From contig JAUJEB010000011.1 of NCBI GenBank assembly GCA_030442055.1, positions 1-64,000 of the forward strand: 64,000 bases of DNA. Reading direction: 5' to 3'. This stretch comes from Agaribacillus aureus (lineage in GTDB: Bacteria > Bacteroidota > Bacteroidia > Cytophagales > Cyclobacteriaceae). The translations under genes were made by a program, and so were the position numbers. Shown here piece by piece: positions 55,769 to 64,000 of the stretch; position 1 is the first letter of the stretch, and each line of letters starts with the position of its first letter. Under the pieces are notes generated by a model. The model saw only the letters and a program-made list of their open reading frames with translations. It made no database searches and was not told the origin of the DNA.

Positions 55769-58700
55769 TTAGAAATTGACACTCAAACCGAATAGTAAAG
55801 TTCTGAATTGCGGCGCTGTCCCCCGGTCAATCCCGGCGCTAAACCATCCGTCACGCCCCTGCTCCGGATCTATGCCATCATACCCGGAAAGGGTGAAAAG
55901 GTTTTGCCCACTGATGTAGACCCTTGCCGAACCGATCCCAACATTGCTGGTAAGCGCCGTGGGAATATTATAACCTACCTGGATTAAGGAGGCCTTGACA
56001 AAATCCCCCTTCTCCAGATAACGATCCGTGGCAGAATTTGAATTCCAGTTCTCATCAATATCATTAGGGTTGTTTCGAGGGAAATCCGAGTTTGGATTAG
56101 TTACCGGATCAAACGCATCGAGTAATTTCGGGCTGAAATTGTCATATCCAAAAGGCTGTTCCAGCAAATATTTGGGCCCGTTGTACACGTACGAACCAAA
56201 ATTTCCGTAGAAATTTAACGTTAAATCGAAGTTTTTATAAGTTGCATTAATATTCAAACCCGCATTCCATGGTGCAATACCCAAACCGGCAAATACACGA
56301 TCACCCTCTGTGGTGATCTGGCCATCACCATCGGCATCAATGAACCTGATGTCTCCCGGCTGCGCATCGGGCTGGGCACCGTGTGCATCTATTTCCTGCT
56401 GCGTTTTGAAAATACCATCGGTTTGTATCAACCAGAATTCCGACGGGGATCTTCCTCTGAATATTTGAATGATGTGTGGCACGTCCCATTCCGGGGCACC
56501 CTCTCCAAAAATTAACTCTTCCGGTAATTTTGTTAATGTGGTTTTTACATAAGTCGCATTCAGGCCAATATTAAGGTCAACAGGCCCGATGGATTGATGA
56601 AAGTTCAATTCAAATTCGATACCTTCATTATCGATTCGACCTTCATTGGTCTGGATACTTCCTCCACCGGCAGATGCCGGTATTACAGCACCGGTGATCA
56701 ATTGGTCGGTTACCCTGTCAAAATACTCAACAGAACCAGAGAAAAGCCCGTTTAAAATTCCGAAATCCAATCCTATGTTGGTTGTTTTGGATTCCTCCCA
56801 GGTTACAAATTGATTGATGGGGCCGGGTGTGATCAAACCATTGGCGACCGATCCACCGAAAGAATACCCTCTGAACGATAAATTAGCCTGCGGAGGGAAA
56901 GCATCCGTTGCTTGTCTGCCTAAAACGCCATAACCCGCTCTTAACTTAAATTCATCGATAACATCTTCCAATCCCAAAGAACTCCAAAACTGCTCGTTGG
57001 AAATTCTCCAGGCCCCTGAAATTCCCGGAAAGTTGCCCCACCTCACGGAAGGATCAAAACTTGAGGAACCATCTCTCCTGAAATTAAATGTCACCATGTA
57101 CCGATCGTCAAATGAGTAAAATACCTGAGAGATAAAGGAGTTTAAGCTGCTTTCCTCCCTGTTTCCACTCAACTCGGTGAACAATGGATTTGCTCCGGGT
57201 CCATCTAATGTTGAGGTTCGGTCGGACAAGAAATCTGCCTTAGCTCCCCCCAGACTTTTGTTAATAAATTCCTGTGCGACATATCCAACAAGCGCATTTA
57301 CGCTGTGCCGCTTGAAAGTTTTATTGTAGGATAAAATATTTTCCACTGTCCAGTTGGATTGTGTTGTTTCGCTTTCGTCTATTCGGCGTTGTTGGTTAAA
57401 GTATTCTTCAGGCTGGCTTACGCTCCTGGTACGGGTTTTTAAAGTAGCCTGTGTTTGATTGTAGGTACCCCTTAATTTATAAGTCAACCCAGGAATAATT
57501 TCATATTCACCAAAGACGCTAACCTGGGCATTATCCTGCCTTATACTCCGGCTCCAGAATTGTTGATAATCCAACGGGTTTCTGATCAGGGCTTCAGGGT
57601 TATCCCCCCCACCCCAATAAAACGAACTATTTCTTGGCGGGCCATTTGGATCATTTGCTGGATCCGGATTGATACCATAAGGAGAAAAATGCGGGTACAT
57701 GACCAGGGCCTTGTACATGACGGACCTGCTAAATGCAAAGGGCTCAGGGCTCGTTTTTGATCGTGATAAGGCAATGGATTGACCGATATTGATCTTATCC
57801 CCGACAATAAAATCCGTATTAGATCTCACATTTACGCGCTCATAACCAGTACCCAGGGCTACACCATCCTGATCTTTATAGCCGGCGGATATTCGATAAG
57901 AACCATAGTTTCCGCCGCCTGAGACGGAGATATCATGATTTTGTATGAAGGCATCATCATAAACAATGTCGTACCAGTTGTAAGAACTAAATTGACCCGG
58001 ATTGGACAAATAATCCAGCGCCGATTGAGGTATTAATTCTCCTCCGCTTAGGTCATCGCCATACATGCTTTGAAGAATCTGCATGTATTCCTGCGTATTT
58101 GCCACCTCCGGACCTTGAAACGGTGATTGAATACCAACCGATGCATTGTAAGAAATTTGGGGAGCCCCTATTTTTCCTCTCTTAGTGGTAATAATTATCA
58201 CACCATTAGCCGCCCTCGTTCCATAAATGGCTGCCGCCGACGCATCCTTCAAAACCTGGATAGACTCGATATCATCGGGGTTAATGTTTTCCAAACCGGT
58301 GGTTTGCCGAAGTCCGGCGCGATCGAAATCACCTACGACATTTTCACCGTCTACAAATTGAAGGCCGGAGATTTGTACGCCATCTACAATAACGAGCGGA
58401 GGCGACGCTGAAGCGCCATTCGTTGAACTTATGCCACGAATGTTAAAATTGAATGCCGATCCCGGCGACGCGTCAGTATAATTAATTCGCACACCGGTTA
58501 CAGTTCCCTGTAACGCTTGTGTGACATCGGCGGTCGTTCGTTTAGACATGTTTTCCACATCTACCGAAGCCACAGCGCCGGTTACATCTTTTCTCGCCTG
58601 CTCCGAATAGCCGATAACGACGATCTCAGCTAAATTTTCGAGGCTCGGCAACATAGTGATATCAATAACAGACCGGCCGGCTATTGCCACTTCCTGTGAC

Positions 58701-58957
58701 TCATAACCAATAAAACTGAAGATCAACGCCTTAGCATTACCGACTTCTATTGAATATTTTCCGTTGACATTGGTTACAGTACCTTTTGTGGTTCCTTTGA
58801 TAAGAACATTGACACCAGGAAGCTGTTCACCATTTTCGGCGTTAGTAACTGTTCCTGTAACAACGCTCTGGCCATAAGCATGGAATGTGAGTGCTAAAAT
58901 CAGCAGCATAAATGCAAGCCACTTAAATCGTAAAAATTCCGTAAAAAGTGTTCCCAT
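55769..58957 (-). CDS. SusC/RagA family TonB-dependent outer-membrane receptor (second SusCD pair)
   Basis: The protein has 1062 residues. Signal peptide ending HAYGQ, carboxypeptidase-regulatory-like domain (about 33-120, GVNVLIKGTTKGTVTNVNG), TonB-box-like AEIVVIGYSEQ, plug with the SusC signature VLKDASAAAIYGTRAANG, barrel with terminal Phe (GLSVNF). Unlike the receptor at 14774-18193 it has no STN domain and no sigma/FecR pair, so it is regulated otherwise, plausibly by the ROK protein encoded upstream. Its promoter is well marked at 59006-59039. It heads the unit running to the broken SDR gene. Confidence 0.95.
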   Translation of the reverse strand: MGTLFTEFLRFKWLAFMLLILALTFHAYGQSVVTGTVTNAENGEQLPGVNVLIKGTTKGTVTNVNGKYSIEVGNAKALIFSFIGYESQEVAIAGRSVIDITMLPSLENLAEIVVIGYSEQARKDVTGAVASVDVENMSKRTTADVTQALQGTVTGVRINYTDASPGSAFNFNIRGISSTNGASASPPLVIVDGVQISGLQFVDGENVVGDFDRAGLRQTTGLENINPDDIESIQVLKDASAAAIYGTRAANGVIIITTKRGKIGAPQISYNASVGIQSPFQGPEVANTQEYMQILQSMYGDDLSGGELIPQSALDYLSNPGQFSSYNWYDIVYDDAFIQNHDISVSGGGNYGSYRISAGYKDQDGVALGTGYERVNVRSNTDFIVGDKINIGQSIALSRSKTSPEPFAFSRSVMYKALVMYPHFSPYGINPDPANDPNGPPRNSSFYWGGGDNPEALIRNPLDYQQFWSRSIRQDNAQVSVFGEYEIIPGLTYKLRGTYNQTQATLKTRTRSVSQPEEYFNQQRRIDESETTQSNWTVENILSYNKTFKRHSVNALVGYVAQEFINKSLGGAKADFLSDRTSTLDGPGANPLFTELSGNREESSLNSFISQVFYSFDDRYMVTFNFRRDGSSSFDPSVRWGNFPGISGAWRISNEQFWSSLGLEDVIDEFKLRAGYGVLGRQATDAFPPQANLSFRGYSFGGSVANGLITPGPINQFVTWEESKTTNIGLDFGILNGLFSGSVEYFDRVTDQLITGAVIPASAGGGSIQTNEGRIDNEGIEFELNFHQSIGPVDLNIGLNATYVKTTLTKLPEELIFGEGAPEWDVPHIIQIFRGRSPSEFWLIQTDGIFKTQQEIDAHGAQPDAQPGDIRFIDADGDGQITTEGDRVFAGLGIAPWNAGLNINATYKNFDLTLNFYGNFGSYVYNGPKYLLEQPFGYDNFSPKLLDAFDPVTNPNSDFPRNNPNDIDENWNSNSATDRYLEKGDFVKASLIQVGYNIPTALTSNVGIGSARVYISGQNLFTLSGYDGIDPEQGRDGWFSAGIDRGTAPQFRTLLFGLSVNF

Positions 58958-59538
58958 AAATTACCAATTTATATGTGTAGATATTTCAAATACTTTCTAA
59001 TATTACAAAAGTAAGATTTTTATATTAAAAAGCAAGCAATTTCTTAGCAATCTGAGGGGCTGCCCATAATTCATTTTACAAATCTTTCTTAAACCATATT
59101 TTTTATCGCTTGAAACCTATAACATAGCCCTTAAGCGATTGATTTCCTCATTAATTTGAATGTTCCTCCAAGAAAGAAACATCTTCTTAATTTGTAAATA
59201 CCATCGACAAATTTTGTTAGATTGTTACTTTCTTATTGTAAGTAAGTTATGTGATTAGCATCTAAGGAAATTCTGTGGCAAGCGTTATTCCCGATGTAAA
59301 AAAAATCCATTTAACCTGCTGCTTTCGAAATGCACGGACCGGATTATTCTCCGAAGCCTGGTCGGTCGGATTACCTATAAAAGGGTAGGCCTAAAAGGCC
59401 CGTAATGTGGGTGGCATGTCTAAAGTCGCAGGAAGGTATAATTTGGCAATGCTATTTACCCTATAAACTGGTTATTTGATTTAACCTGTTTTTCATTCAT
59501 TAGGTATGTCTTTACTGAAATCGAGGGTAAATTTCTAA
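58958..59538. other. 581-bp intergenic region upstream of susC, with promoter and inverted repeats
   Basis: The right end holds the tail of the ROK gene; the left end holds the SusC promoter. A 6-bp inverted repeat TTACTT ... AAGTAA (59225-59245) resembles palindromes at 59003 and 60826. A GGCCT/AGGCC mini-stem lies near 59388. No gene is supported. Confidence 0.55.
59003..59039 (-). promoter_or_regulatory. Bacteroidota-type promoter of susC with overlapping palindrome
   Basis: On the minus strand: TTG (59035-59033), 19-nt spacer, TACTTTTG (59013-59006), an exact TAnnTTTG -7 box with ideal spacing. The box lies inside the palindrome TTAC-AAAA-GTAA (59003-59014), so a repressor binding there would block it. 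Expected start of transcription is about 45 bases before the SusC ATG. Confidence 0.55.
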
Positions 59539-60777
59539 TCAAACCTCCAACTCACCACTGTCAAAATGAAGTACTTTGGTGATAATCAGGGAAAAGGCGC
59601 CTATTAAAGTTGCGTCATCTTTAAACGATGAAGGGACTAACGGCACCTCGTCTCCTTCCAGCTGGAGTTTGTTTGTGAAGGTATATTCTCTAAGTTTTTC
59701 AAAAAATATTTCACCACTTCCGGTCAATCCTCCGCTCAATACAATGACTTCCGGATTAAAGAGTTTAATAAGTGCGTCCAATCCAGTACCTAAATACTGC
59801 ATTGACTCATCGAATATCGCTACTGCCAGCGCATCACCTTCTTTGGCGGCATCGATTACATGTTTAGCTGAAATTTTTTCCGGCATACCATCAGCATGCT
59901 TCATTATACTGCTTTTGGCGCCCTCGGTTATTCTTATCTTAGCAATCTCAGCGATTCCGTAACCAGACGAAAGCGCCTCCAAACAGCCTCTGATGCCATC
60001 TTTACCTATATAGTCACTTGTGCGATCTAAAACTATATGTCCGAATTCACCGGTAAACCCCTTACTACCATAAAGTGGTGTGCCATTAATAATTATACCC
60101 GCTCCTATTCCGTAACCCGCATTGACACATATGAAATTTTTACATGTCTTACCAATACCATAAAGGAGCTCTCCCAAAGCCGTTACTCTTGACACATTAT
60201 CGTAAAAAACGGGAATATTTATATGTTTTTTTAATTCACTCCTCAGATCTACTTTTCTCCAGTTAAAAACCGGTGAATATTCCACAATGCCACTTTGACT
60301 ATTAATTAACCCGGCAACCGCCAACCCTACTCCCAATATCTTATCTTCAACAAGTTTAGAGCGATCGATTAATTTTTTTATCAGTTGAGCGACCTGCAGG
60401 CTTACTTTTTCAAATCCACTCTTGAGATCCGTCGGTGTTTCAATTTCTGTAATAAATACCCCCTCAAGGTTAGAAATTACACCTCTAATACTGGTTGAGC
60501 CCAAATCTATTCCAATGACGTAATTATGACTTCCATCAAATTTGATGAGTTTTGGCGGCCTACCCCCGGTGGAATCACCTTCCCCGACCATAACAGCCAA
60601 TTTGTCGTTAATCAGGCTGTCCACAATCCTAGTAACAGTCGGCGCGCTAAGTTTGGTTTTTTTGACAATATCCGCCCTTGATATCTCACCTGATTCGCGA
60701 ATTAACCGCAATACCTCAATCTTGTTTAATTTATTGATATATGAGGCATTTTTTCTTTGATTATCAATTTCAATCAT
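59539..60777 (-). CDS. ROK family transcriptional repressor
   Basis: The protein has 412 residues. N-terminal winged helix (about 15-75: RLIRESGEISRADIVKKTKLSAPTVTRIV) followed by GGRPPKLI, the usual linker of NagC/XylR-type regulators, then a ROK domain (GIDLGSTSIRGV, NAGYGIGAGIIING, GEFGHIVLD, VLSGGLTGSG). The zinc site of ROK proteins (CxCGxxGCxE) is degenerate: only the last cysteine (GCLE) remains, so zinc binding and perhaps sugar sensing differ from the norm. It lies between the SusC promoter and the dehydrogenase genes and probably represses the flanking sugar genes. Confidence 0.92.
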   Translation of the reverse strand: MIEIDNQRKNASYINKLNKIEVLRLIRESGEISRADIVKKTKLSAPTVTRIVDSLINDKLAVMVGEGDSTGGRPPKLIKFDGSHNYVIGIDLGSTSIRGVISNLEGVFITEIETPTDLKSGFEKVSLQVAQLIKKLIDRSKLVEDKILGVGLAVAGLINSQSGIVEYSPVFNWRKVDLRSELKKHINIPVFYDNVSRVTALGELLYGIGKTCKNFICVNAGYGIGAGIIINGTPLYGSKGFTGEFGHIVLDRTSDYIGKDGIRGCLEALSSGYGIAEIAKIRITEGAKSSIMKHADGMPEKISAKHVIDAAKEGDALAVAIFDESMQYLGTGLDALIKLFNPEVIVLSGGLTGSGEIFFEKLREYTFTNKLQLEGDEVPLVPSSFKDDATLIGAFSLIITKVLHFDSGELEV

Positions 60778-60825
60778 AAAGATGTTCTGGTTAGACCAAC
60801 AAAATTAACATTCTTTCTAAAAGGA

Positions 60826-60840
60826 TGTAACTTTCTTACA
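60826..60840. promoter_or_regulatory. palindrome upstream of the ROK gene, candidate operator
   Basis: TGTAA-CTTTC-TTACA, a perfect 5-bp inverted repeat 49 bp upstream of the ROK start. The words TTAC/GTAA and ACTTTCTTA recur at 59003-59014 (over the SusC -7 box) and near 59225-59245, which suggests one regulator, possibly ROK itself, binding all three. Evidence is by eye only. Confidence 0.3.
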
Positions 60841-60904
60841 TTTAAAAATAAAATAGTGCTGTCTTACTACCTTTTTAACCCGGATACCGGTTATTGTCAA
60901 AAGG

Positions 60905-62080
60905 TCAGTAGGAATCTTTCACTAATTGTACCATTTCATCATAGGAAGCTACCTTGGGATTATTCTCATAATCAGGAAGTACCATGCTTTGCTTGGCAAG
61001 TATTTCAATTTCATTTTCGGGCACATTAACTTCTCTTAACCGCTGGCAGAGGTTTATTTCTTTTAAAAACCCTTCTATCTGCTGATCTGCAATGCTTGCC
61101 AGCTCTTCAATACTTGCGCCGTTTAAGCTTTCATTAAAAGTTCTTGAGACAAAGGCATATTGATCTTTGGCATAGCGCCAGGTAAACCTGGCACAAGCCG
61201 GGTAAACAATCGCAAGTGACTGGCCATGAGCCACATGGGGATACATCCCTCCGATTGCCATGCCCATTCCATGAGGTAAGGTTACCCCTGCATTGGCTAT
61301 ACATAAACCGGCTAAAGTATCAGCCCAGGCCATAGCCGACCTTAATGCCACGTCTTTAGGATTTTTTAAAACTTTCGGGAGCGATTTGGCAACAATTCGA
61401 ACAGCTTCCTTGGACAGAAGCTCTACATAGGCTCCGCGCTTAGGATGCAGAAGGCTTTCAAACGCATGACAAAACACATCAAATCCGGTTGTAGCCGTAA
61501 CAAATTCAGGTAAAGTTACCATCAGCTCAGGGTCAATAATTGAAACCCGGGGATATAAGACATTGTTGTACAAGGCCGACTTATCACGGTTTTCTGTGTT
61601 GGTTACTACAGCAACCTGCGTGACCTGAGAACCTGTTCCTGAGGTAGTGCTTACAGTGATGATAGGAAGTGTTTTATCCGTTGGCTGCTTTTTATAAAAA
61701 AGATAATCCCAGCAGGAGCCATCATGTGTTGCTTCAACCGCTATGGCTTTGGCAGCGTCCATACTTGATCCACCACCTAAGCCAACAACCACATCTGCGC
61801 CAATTGATCTTGCCATATCAGCCCCTTTTGCTATATCCTCGGTGGTAGGATTTGGCGTAACGCCATCAAAATGAGCCACCTTGACACCGGCTTTTTTTAA
61901 TATCTGTTTTATGCTGGCATATAGTGGCTGCAAAACATCAACGCCTGGGGTAGTCACTAACAAACAGTTTTCTCCAAAGCTCCGTACAATATCACCAGCT
62001 TCTTTAATGCTACCAGCTCCAAAGATTATTTGAGTATCCTGGAAAAAATCGAATTTTTTTATAAACTCATCATTCATCAT
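60905..62080 (-). CDS. iron-containing alcohol dehydrogenase
   Basis: The protein has 391 residues, cytoplasmic, with two in-frame ATGs at the start. Type III alcohol dehydrogenase: nucleotide-binding GLGGGSSMDAAKAIA near residue 100, metal ligands in TGFD, FCHAFE, PHGMGM and AHGQ. Members reduce or oxidise lactaldehyde, propanediol or sugar-derived aldehydes. It lies between the ROK gene and a zinc-type dehydrogenase on the same strand, so a role in the lower part of a sugar or polyol pathway is likely; the substrate cannot be read from sequence. Confidence 0.93.
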   Translation of the reverse strand: MMNDEFIKKFDFFQDTQIIFGAGSIKEAGDIVRSFGENCLLVTTPGVDVLQPLYASIKQILKKAGVKVAHFDGVTPNPTTEDIAKGADMARSIGADVVVGLGGGSSMDAAKAIAVEATHDGSCWDYLFYKKQPTDKTLPIITVSTTSGTGSQVTQVAVVTNTENRDKSALYNNVLYPRVSIIDPELMVTLPEFVTATTGFDVFCHAFESLLHPKRGAYVELLSKEAVRIVAKSLPKVLKNPKDVALRSAMAWADTLAGLCIANAGVTLPHGMGMAIGGMYPHVAHGQSLAIVYPACARFTWRYAKDQYAFVSRTFNESLNGASIEELASIADQQIEGFLKEINLCQRLREVNVPENEIEILAKQSMVLPDYENNPKVASYDEMVQLVKDSY

Positions 62081-62134
62081 ATACTGCAGCTTTCTATTAC
62101 GGTTGAAAATGTTTTTATTGTTATATACCTACGA

Positions 62135-63157
62135 TTATAAGTCAATGATCACTTTCAAGGACCTATCTCCCTGTTCATCTATATATTTATAAGCATCCAG
62201 GTATTTCTCAAACCGGAAATGCCCGGTGAATAGTGGCTCCGTTTTGATTAAACCGGACTGAATTAACGCTACGGATTCTTCATAATCCTCATGCTTATAC
62301 ATCAGCGTGCCAATCAGACTTAATTCCCTGTCACCAACCACCGCCATATCCACTTCAGGGCGGTCTCCATACACTGCCACCACTACAACTTTACCGCCTT
62401 TATTGACATGTTGAATGGCCAGATCAAGGGTAATCTCAACCCCGGCACATTCAAAAACCACATCAAACCCTTCATTGGCAAATACCTTCTTAGCGGCTTT
62501 TCCTACATCCTCATTTGCAATATTCGCGGTGTATCTTATTCCACATTCCTTAGCTTTATTAAGCCGGAAATCGCTAATGTCTGTAATGAGCACCTTACCA
62601 GCACCACGGGCCTGCGCAAATTGTGCAACCAAATTCCCAATAGGGCCGGCCCCAAATACCATTACATTTTTTCCCTTTAAATCACCTGATCTGCTGGTAG
62701 CATGGGCTCCAACGGCAGCCGGCTCTATCATGGCGCCTTGCTCATAGGATAATGCATCCGGTAGCCTAATAATGCGATCCTCGGGAAGAATAAAATAATC
62801 CTGGGCCGTTCCCGGAGCCTGGAAACCCTCGACTTTCAGGTTATTGCAAATATTGTAATCCCCCCTGAGACAAGGTGGGCATTTTCCACACACCTGCTGC
62901 GGCCGGGCGGTGGCCTTATCACCTGGTTTAACTTTCTTTACTAATTCACCTACTTCCACCACCTCGCCGCTGTATTCATGACCTTGAATAACCGGGTAGG
63001 ATGTAAATGGGTGCTTGCCGTGATAGACATGGATATCGCTTCCGCAAACACCAATTTTCCGTATTTTAAGTTTTATCTCATGCTTATTAACTTGCCCGGG
63101 TTCGGGTACCTCCCCGAACTCTATCTTGCCAGGTTTGGTCATAACGGCCTGTCTCAT
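62135..63157 (-). CDS. zinc-dependent medium-chain dehydrogenase (sorbitol/threonine dehydrogenase type)
   Basis: The protein has 340 residues. Catalytic zinc ligands are present: Cys38 (GVCGSD) and His60-Glu61 (GHEYSG); structural-zinc cysteines in CGKCPPCLRGDYNIC; Rossmann motif GAGPIGNLVAQ. This resembles polyol, galactitol or L-threonine dehydrogenases. The gene lies 54 bp upstream of the iron alcohol dehydrogenase in the same direction and follows the transporter, consistent with oxidation of an imported polyol or sugar. Confidence 0.93.
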   Translation of the reverse strand: MRQAVMTKPGKIEFGEVPEPGQVNKHEIKLKIRKIGVCGSDIHVYHGKHPFTSYPVIQGHEYSGEVVEVGELVKKVKPGDKATARPQQVCGKCPPCLRGDYNICNNLKVEGFQAPGTAQDYFILPEDRIIRLPDALSYEQGAMIEPAAVGAHATSRSGDLKGKNVMVFGAGPIGNLVAQFAQARGAGKVLITDISDFRLNKAKECGIRYTANIANEDVGKAAKKVFANEGFDVVFECAGVEITLDLAIQHVNKGGKVVVVAVYGDRPEVDMAVVGDRELSLIGTLMYKHEDYEESVALIQSGLIKTEPLFTGHFRFEKYLDAYKYIDEQGDRSLKVIIDL

Positions 63158-63217
63158 ATTTAATACTTATTAATCGTTAGCAATAAATTCATCCTCAAAT
63201 GCCCCTTTTTGCATCTG

Positions 63218-64000
63218 TTAACCAAAAATAAAATACAATATCACCATCAGTAGCAACAGGAATCCCGCCAGTAAACGAATATCAAAAATGCTTCTAAGTG
63301 ATCCTTCAATAACCGCTCTGGGGTCGACCCATGTTGTTTCCTTAATTTGTCGCTGATCAGGTGCCGCCGTTAATTGGCTTATAGCAACAAAGAGCACCAT
63401 ACTAATGCAAAACACCCACCAACCCCTCATCAGGAAATGTATGCCTAATCCTTTGGTAATATATTTATATCCGCTTACCGGTTCAAAATCAAGTAAAAAC
63501 ACTACTACACCCAGTATAAAACCTGATACCAACGTATAAAAGGCGGCTTCTTTTGTTCCTCTTTTATAAAAAACGCCTAACAGAAAAACCGCGGAAATAG
63601 GAGGTGCTATAGCTCCGGCTATATCATTGATAGCCTGAAATATACTACCAAACTTTCCTCCCTGAGTTGACCATAATATTGAAATAACCATTACAACCAC
63701 AGCGGTAATGCGACCATATTTTACCTGCAGGCTGTCTGAAACATTCGGATTAATTCTTTTAATAATATCGACTGCCACCAGCGAAGAACAACCATTTAAA
63801 GCCGCCGCTACAGTACTCATTAAAGCTGCCAACAGGGCGGCGGCAAAAATACCCTTTAGACCAATAGGCAACAATTGGTTGATCAGCACAGGCAGTGTTT
63901 CATTAGGATGATTGATATCTTCTTCAAACAAAGCAAATGCTAATACTCCGGGTAAGATCAGGATGAAAACCGGTAATATTTTCAGGAGCCCTGCAAACAA
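63218..64000 (-). CDS. sodium/solute symporter (SSS/SLC5 family), C-terminal part
   Basis: The C-terminal 260 codons of a transporter whose N-terminus lies beyond base 64000. There are seven or so membrane helices, with ALLAALMSTVAAALNGCSSL (a helix typical of SGLT-like proteins) and DIIKRINP after it. SLC5 members carry sugars, inositol or sialic acid with sodium. It is the first of the minus-strand catabolic genes and probably imports the product of the surface degradation system. Confidence 0.9.
   Translation of the reverse strand: MFAGLLKILPVFILILPGVLAFALFEEDINHPNETLPVLINQLLPIGLKGIFAAALLAALMSTVAAALNGCSSLVAVDIIKRINPNVSDSLQVKYGRITAVVVMVISILWSTQGGKFGSIFQAINDIAGAIAPPISAVFLLGVFYKRGTKEAAFYTLVSGFILGVVVFLLDFEPVSGYKYITKGLGIHFLMRGWWVFCISMVLFVAISQLTAAPDQRQIKETTWVDPRAVIEGSLRSIFDIRLLAGFLLLLMVILYFIFG

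Noticed and set aside
1-64000. tRNA, rRNA, integrase, transposase or toxin-antitoxin genes
   Set aside because: None seen on reading both strands; the window looks like ordinary chromosome with polysaccharide and redox loci.

Overview
The window reads as chromosomal DNA of a free-living Bacteroidota bacterium, most likely of the order Cytophagales. The evidence is the SusC/SusD pairs, the ECF sigma/FecR/TonB-receptor cassettes with STN domains, the many SPII lipoproteins with acidic residues after the cysteine, TAnnTTTG-type promoter boxes, DUF4249, and a giant secreted protein built of PKD/Ig-like repeats. I saw no rRNA, tRNA, complete insertion sequence, phage gene or CRISPR array.

Layout. 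1-5600 (minus): the N-terminal 1866 codons of a giant secreted repeat protein that runs off the left edge; at least ten 79-residue units repeat with an exact 237-bp period. 6304-20181: two convergent FG-GAP/VCBS + ASPIC lipoproteins, one of them last in a minus-strand locus sigma > FecR > SusC > SusD > FG-GAP. 20952-21024: a compact predicted RNA fold upstream of a GH31 alpha-glucosidase. 21076-26766 (plus): GH31 enzyme, a three-gene partner-switching module (STAS antagonist, HATPase, receiver-PP2C phosphatase) and inorganic pyrophosphatase. 27055-29610 (minus): GH57 glucanase and a glycogen-synthase-like glycosyltransferase. 30023-35107 (plus): a second sigma/FecR/TonB-receptor locus ending in a DUF4249 lipoprotein. 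35123-37790 (minus): heme and redox genes (di-heme peroxidase, cupin, hexameric tyrosine-coordinated heme protein, membrane protein) with an FNR/CRP-like palindrome upstream.

38187-58957 is the most unusual part. A plus-strand unit (membrane-anchored PSCyt1/DUF1549/DUF1553 protein, Tat-exported DUF1501 protein, DUF1080 lipoprotein, Tat-type Gfo/Idh/MocA oxidoreductase) converges, across three hairpins, on a minus-strand unit (SusC, SusD, LamG protein, cytochrome c/DUF6797 protein, two ThuA-like proteins, a second DUF1080 lipoprotein, and a short-chain dehydrogenase broken by one extra base). Both arms carry DUF1080, the family of 3-keto-glycoside hydrolases, and both carry heme proteins and oxidoreductases. 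I infer an envelope-located oxidative (3-keto) glycoside pathway fed by, or feeding, the SusCD pair. 59539-64000 (minus) adds a ROK repressor, an iron-type and a zinc-type alcohol dehydrogenase, and a sodium/solute symporter cut by the right edge, consistent with uptake and cytoplasmic catabolism of the released sugar or polyol.

Coding density is high. The minus-strand reading frame at 1-5600 has no stop in the window. Gene calls rest on reading the translations; function within the 3-keto locus is inference from family membership and neighbourhood.
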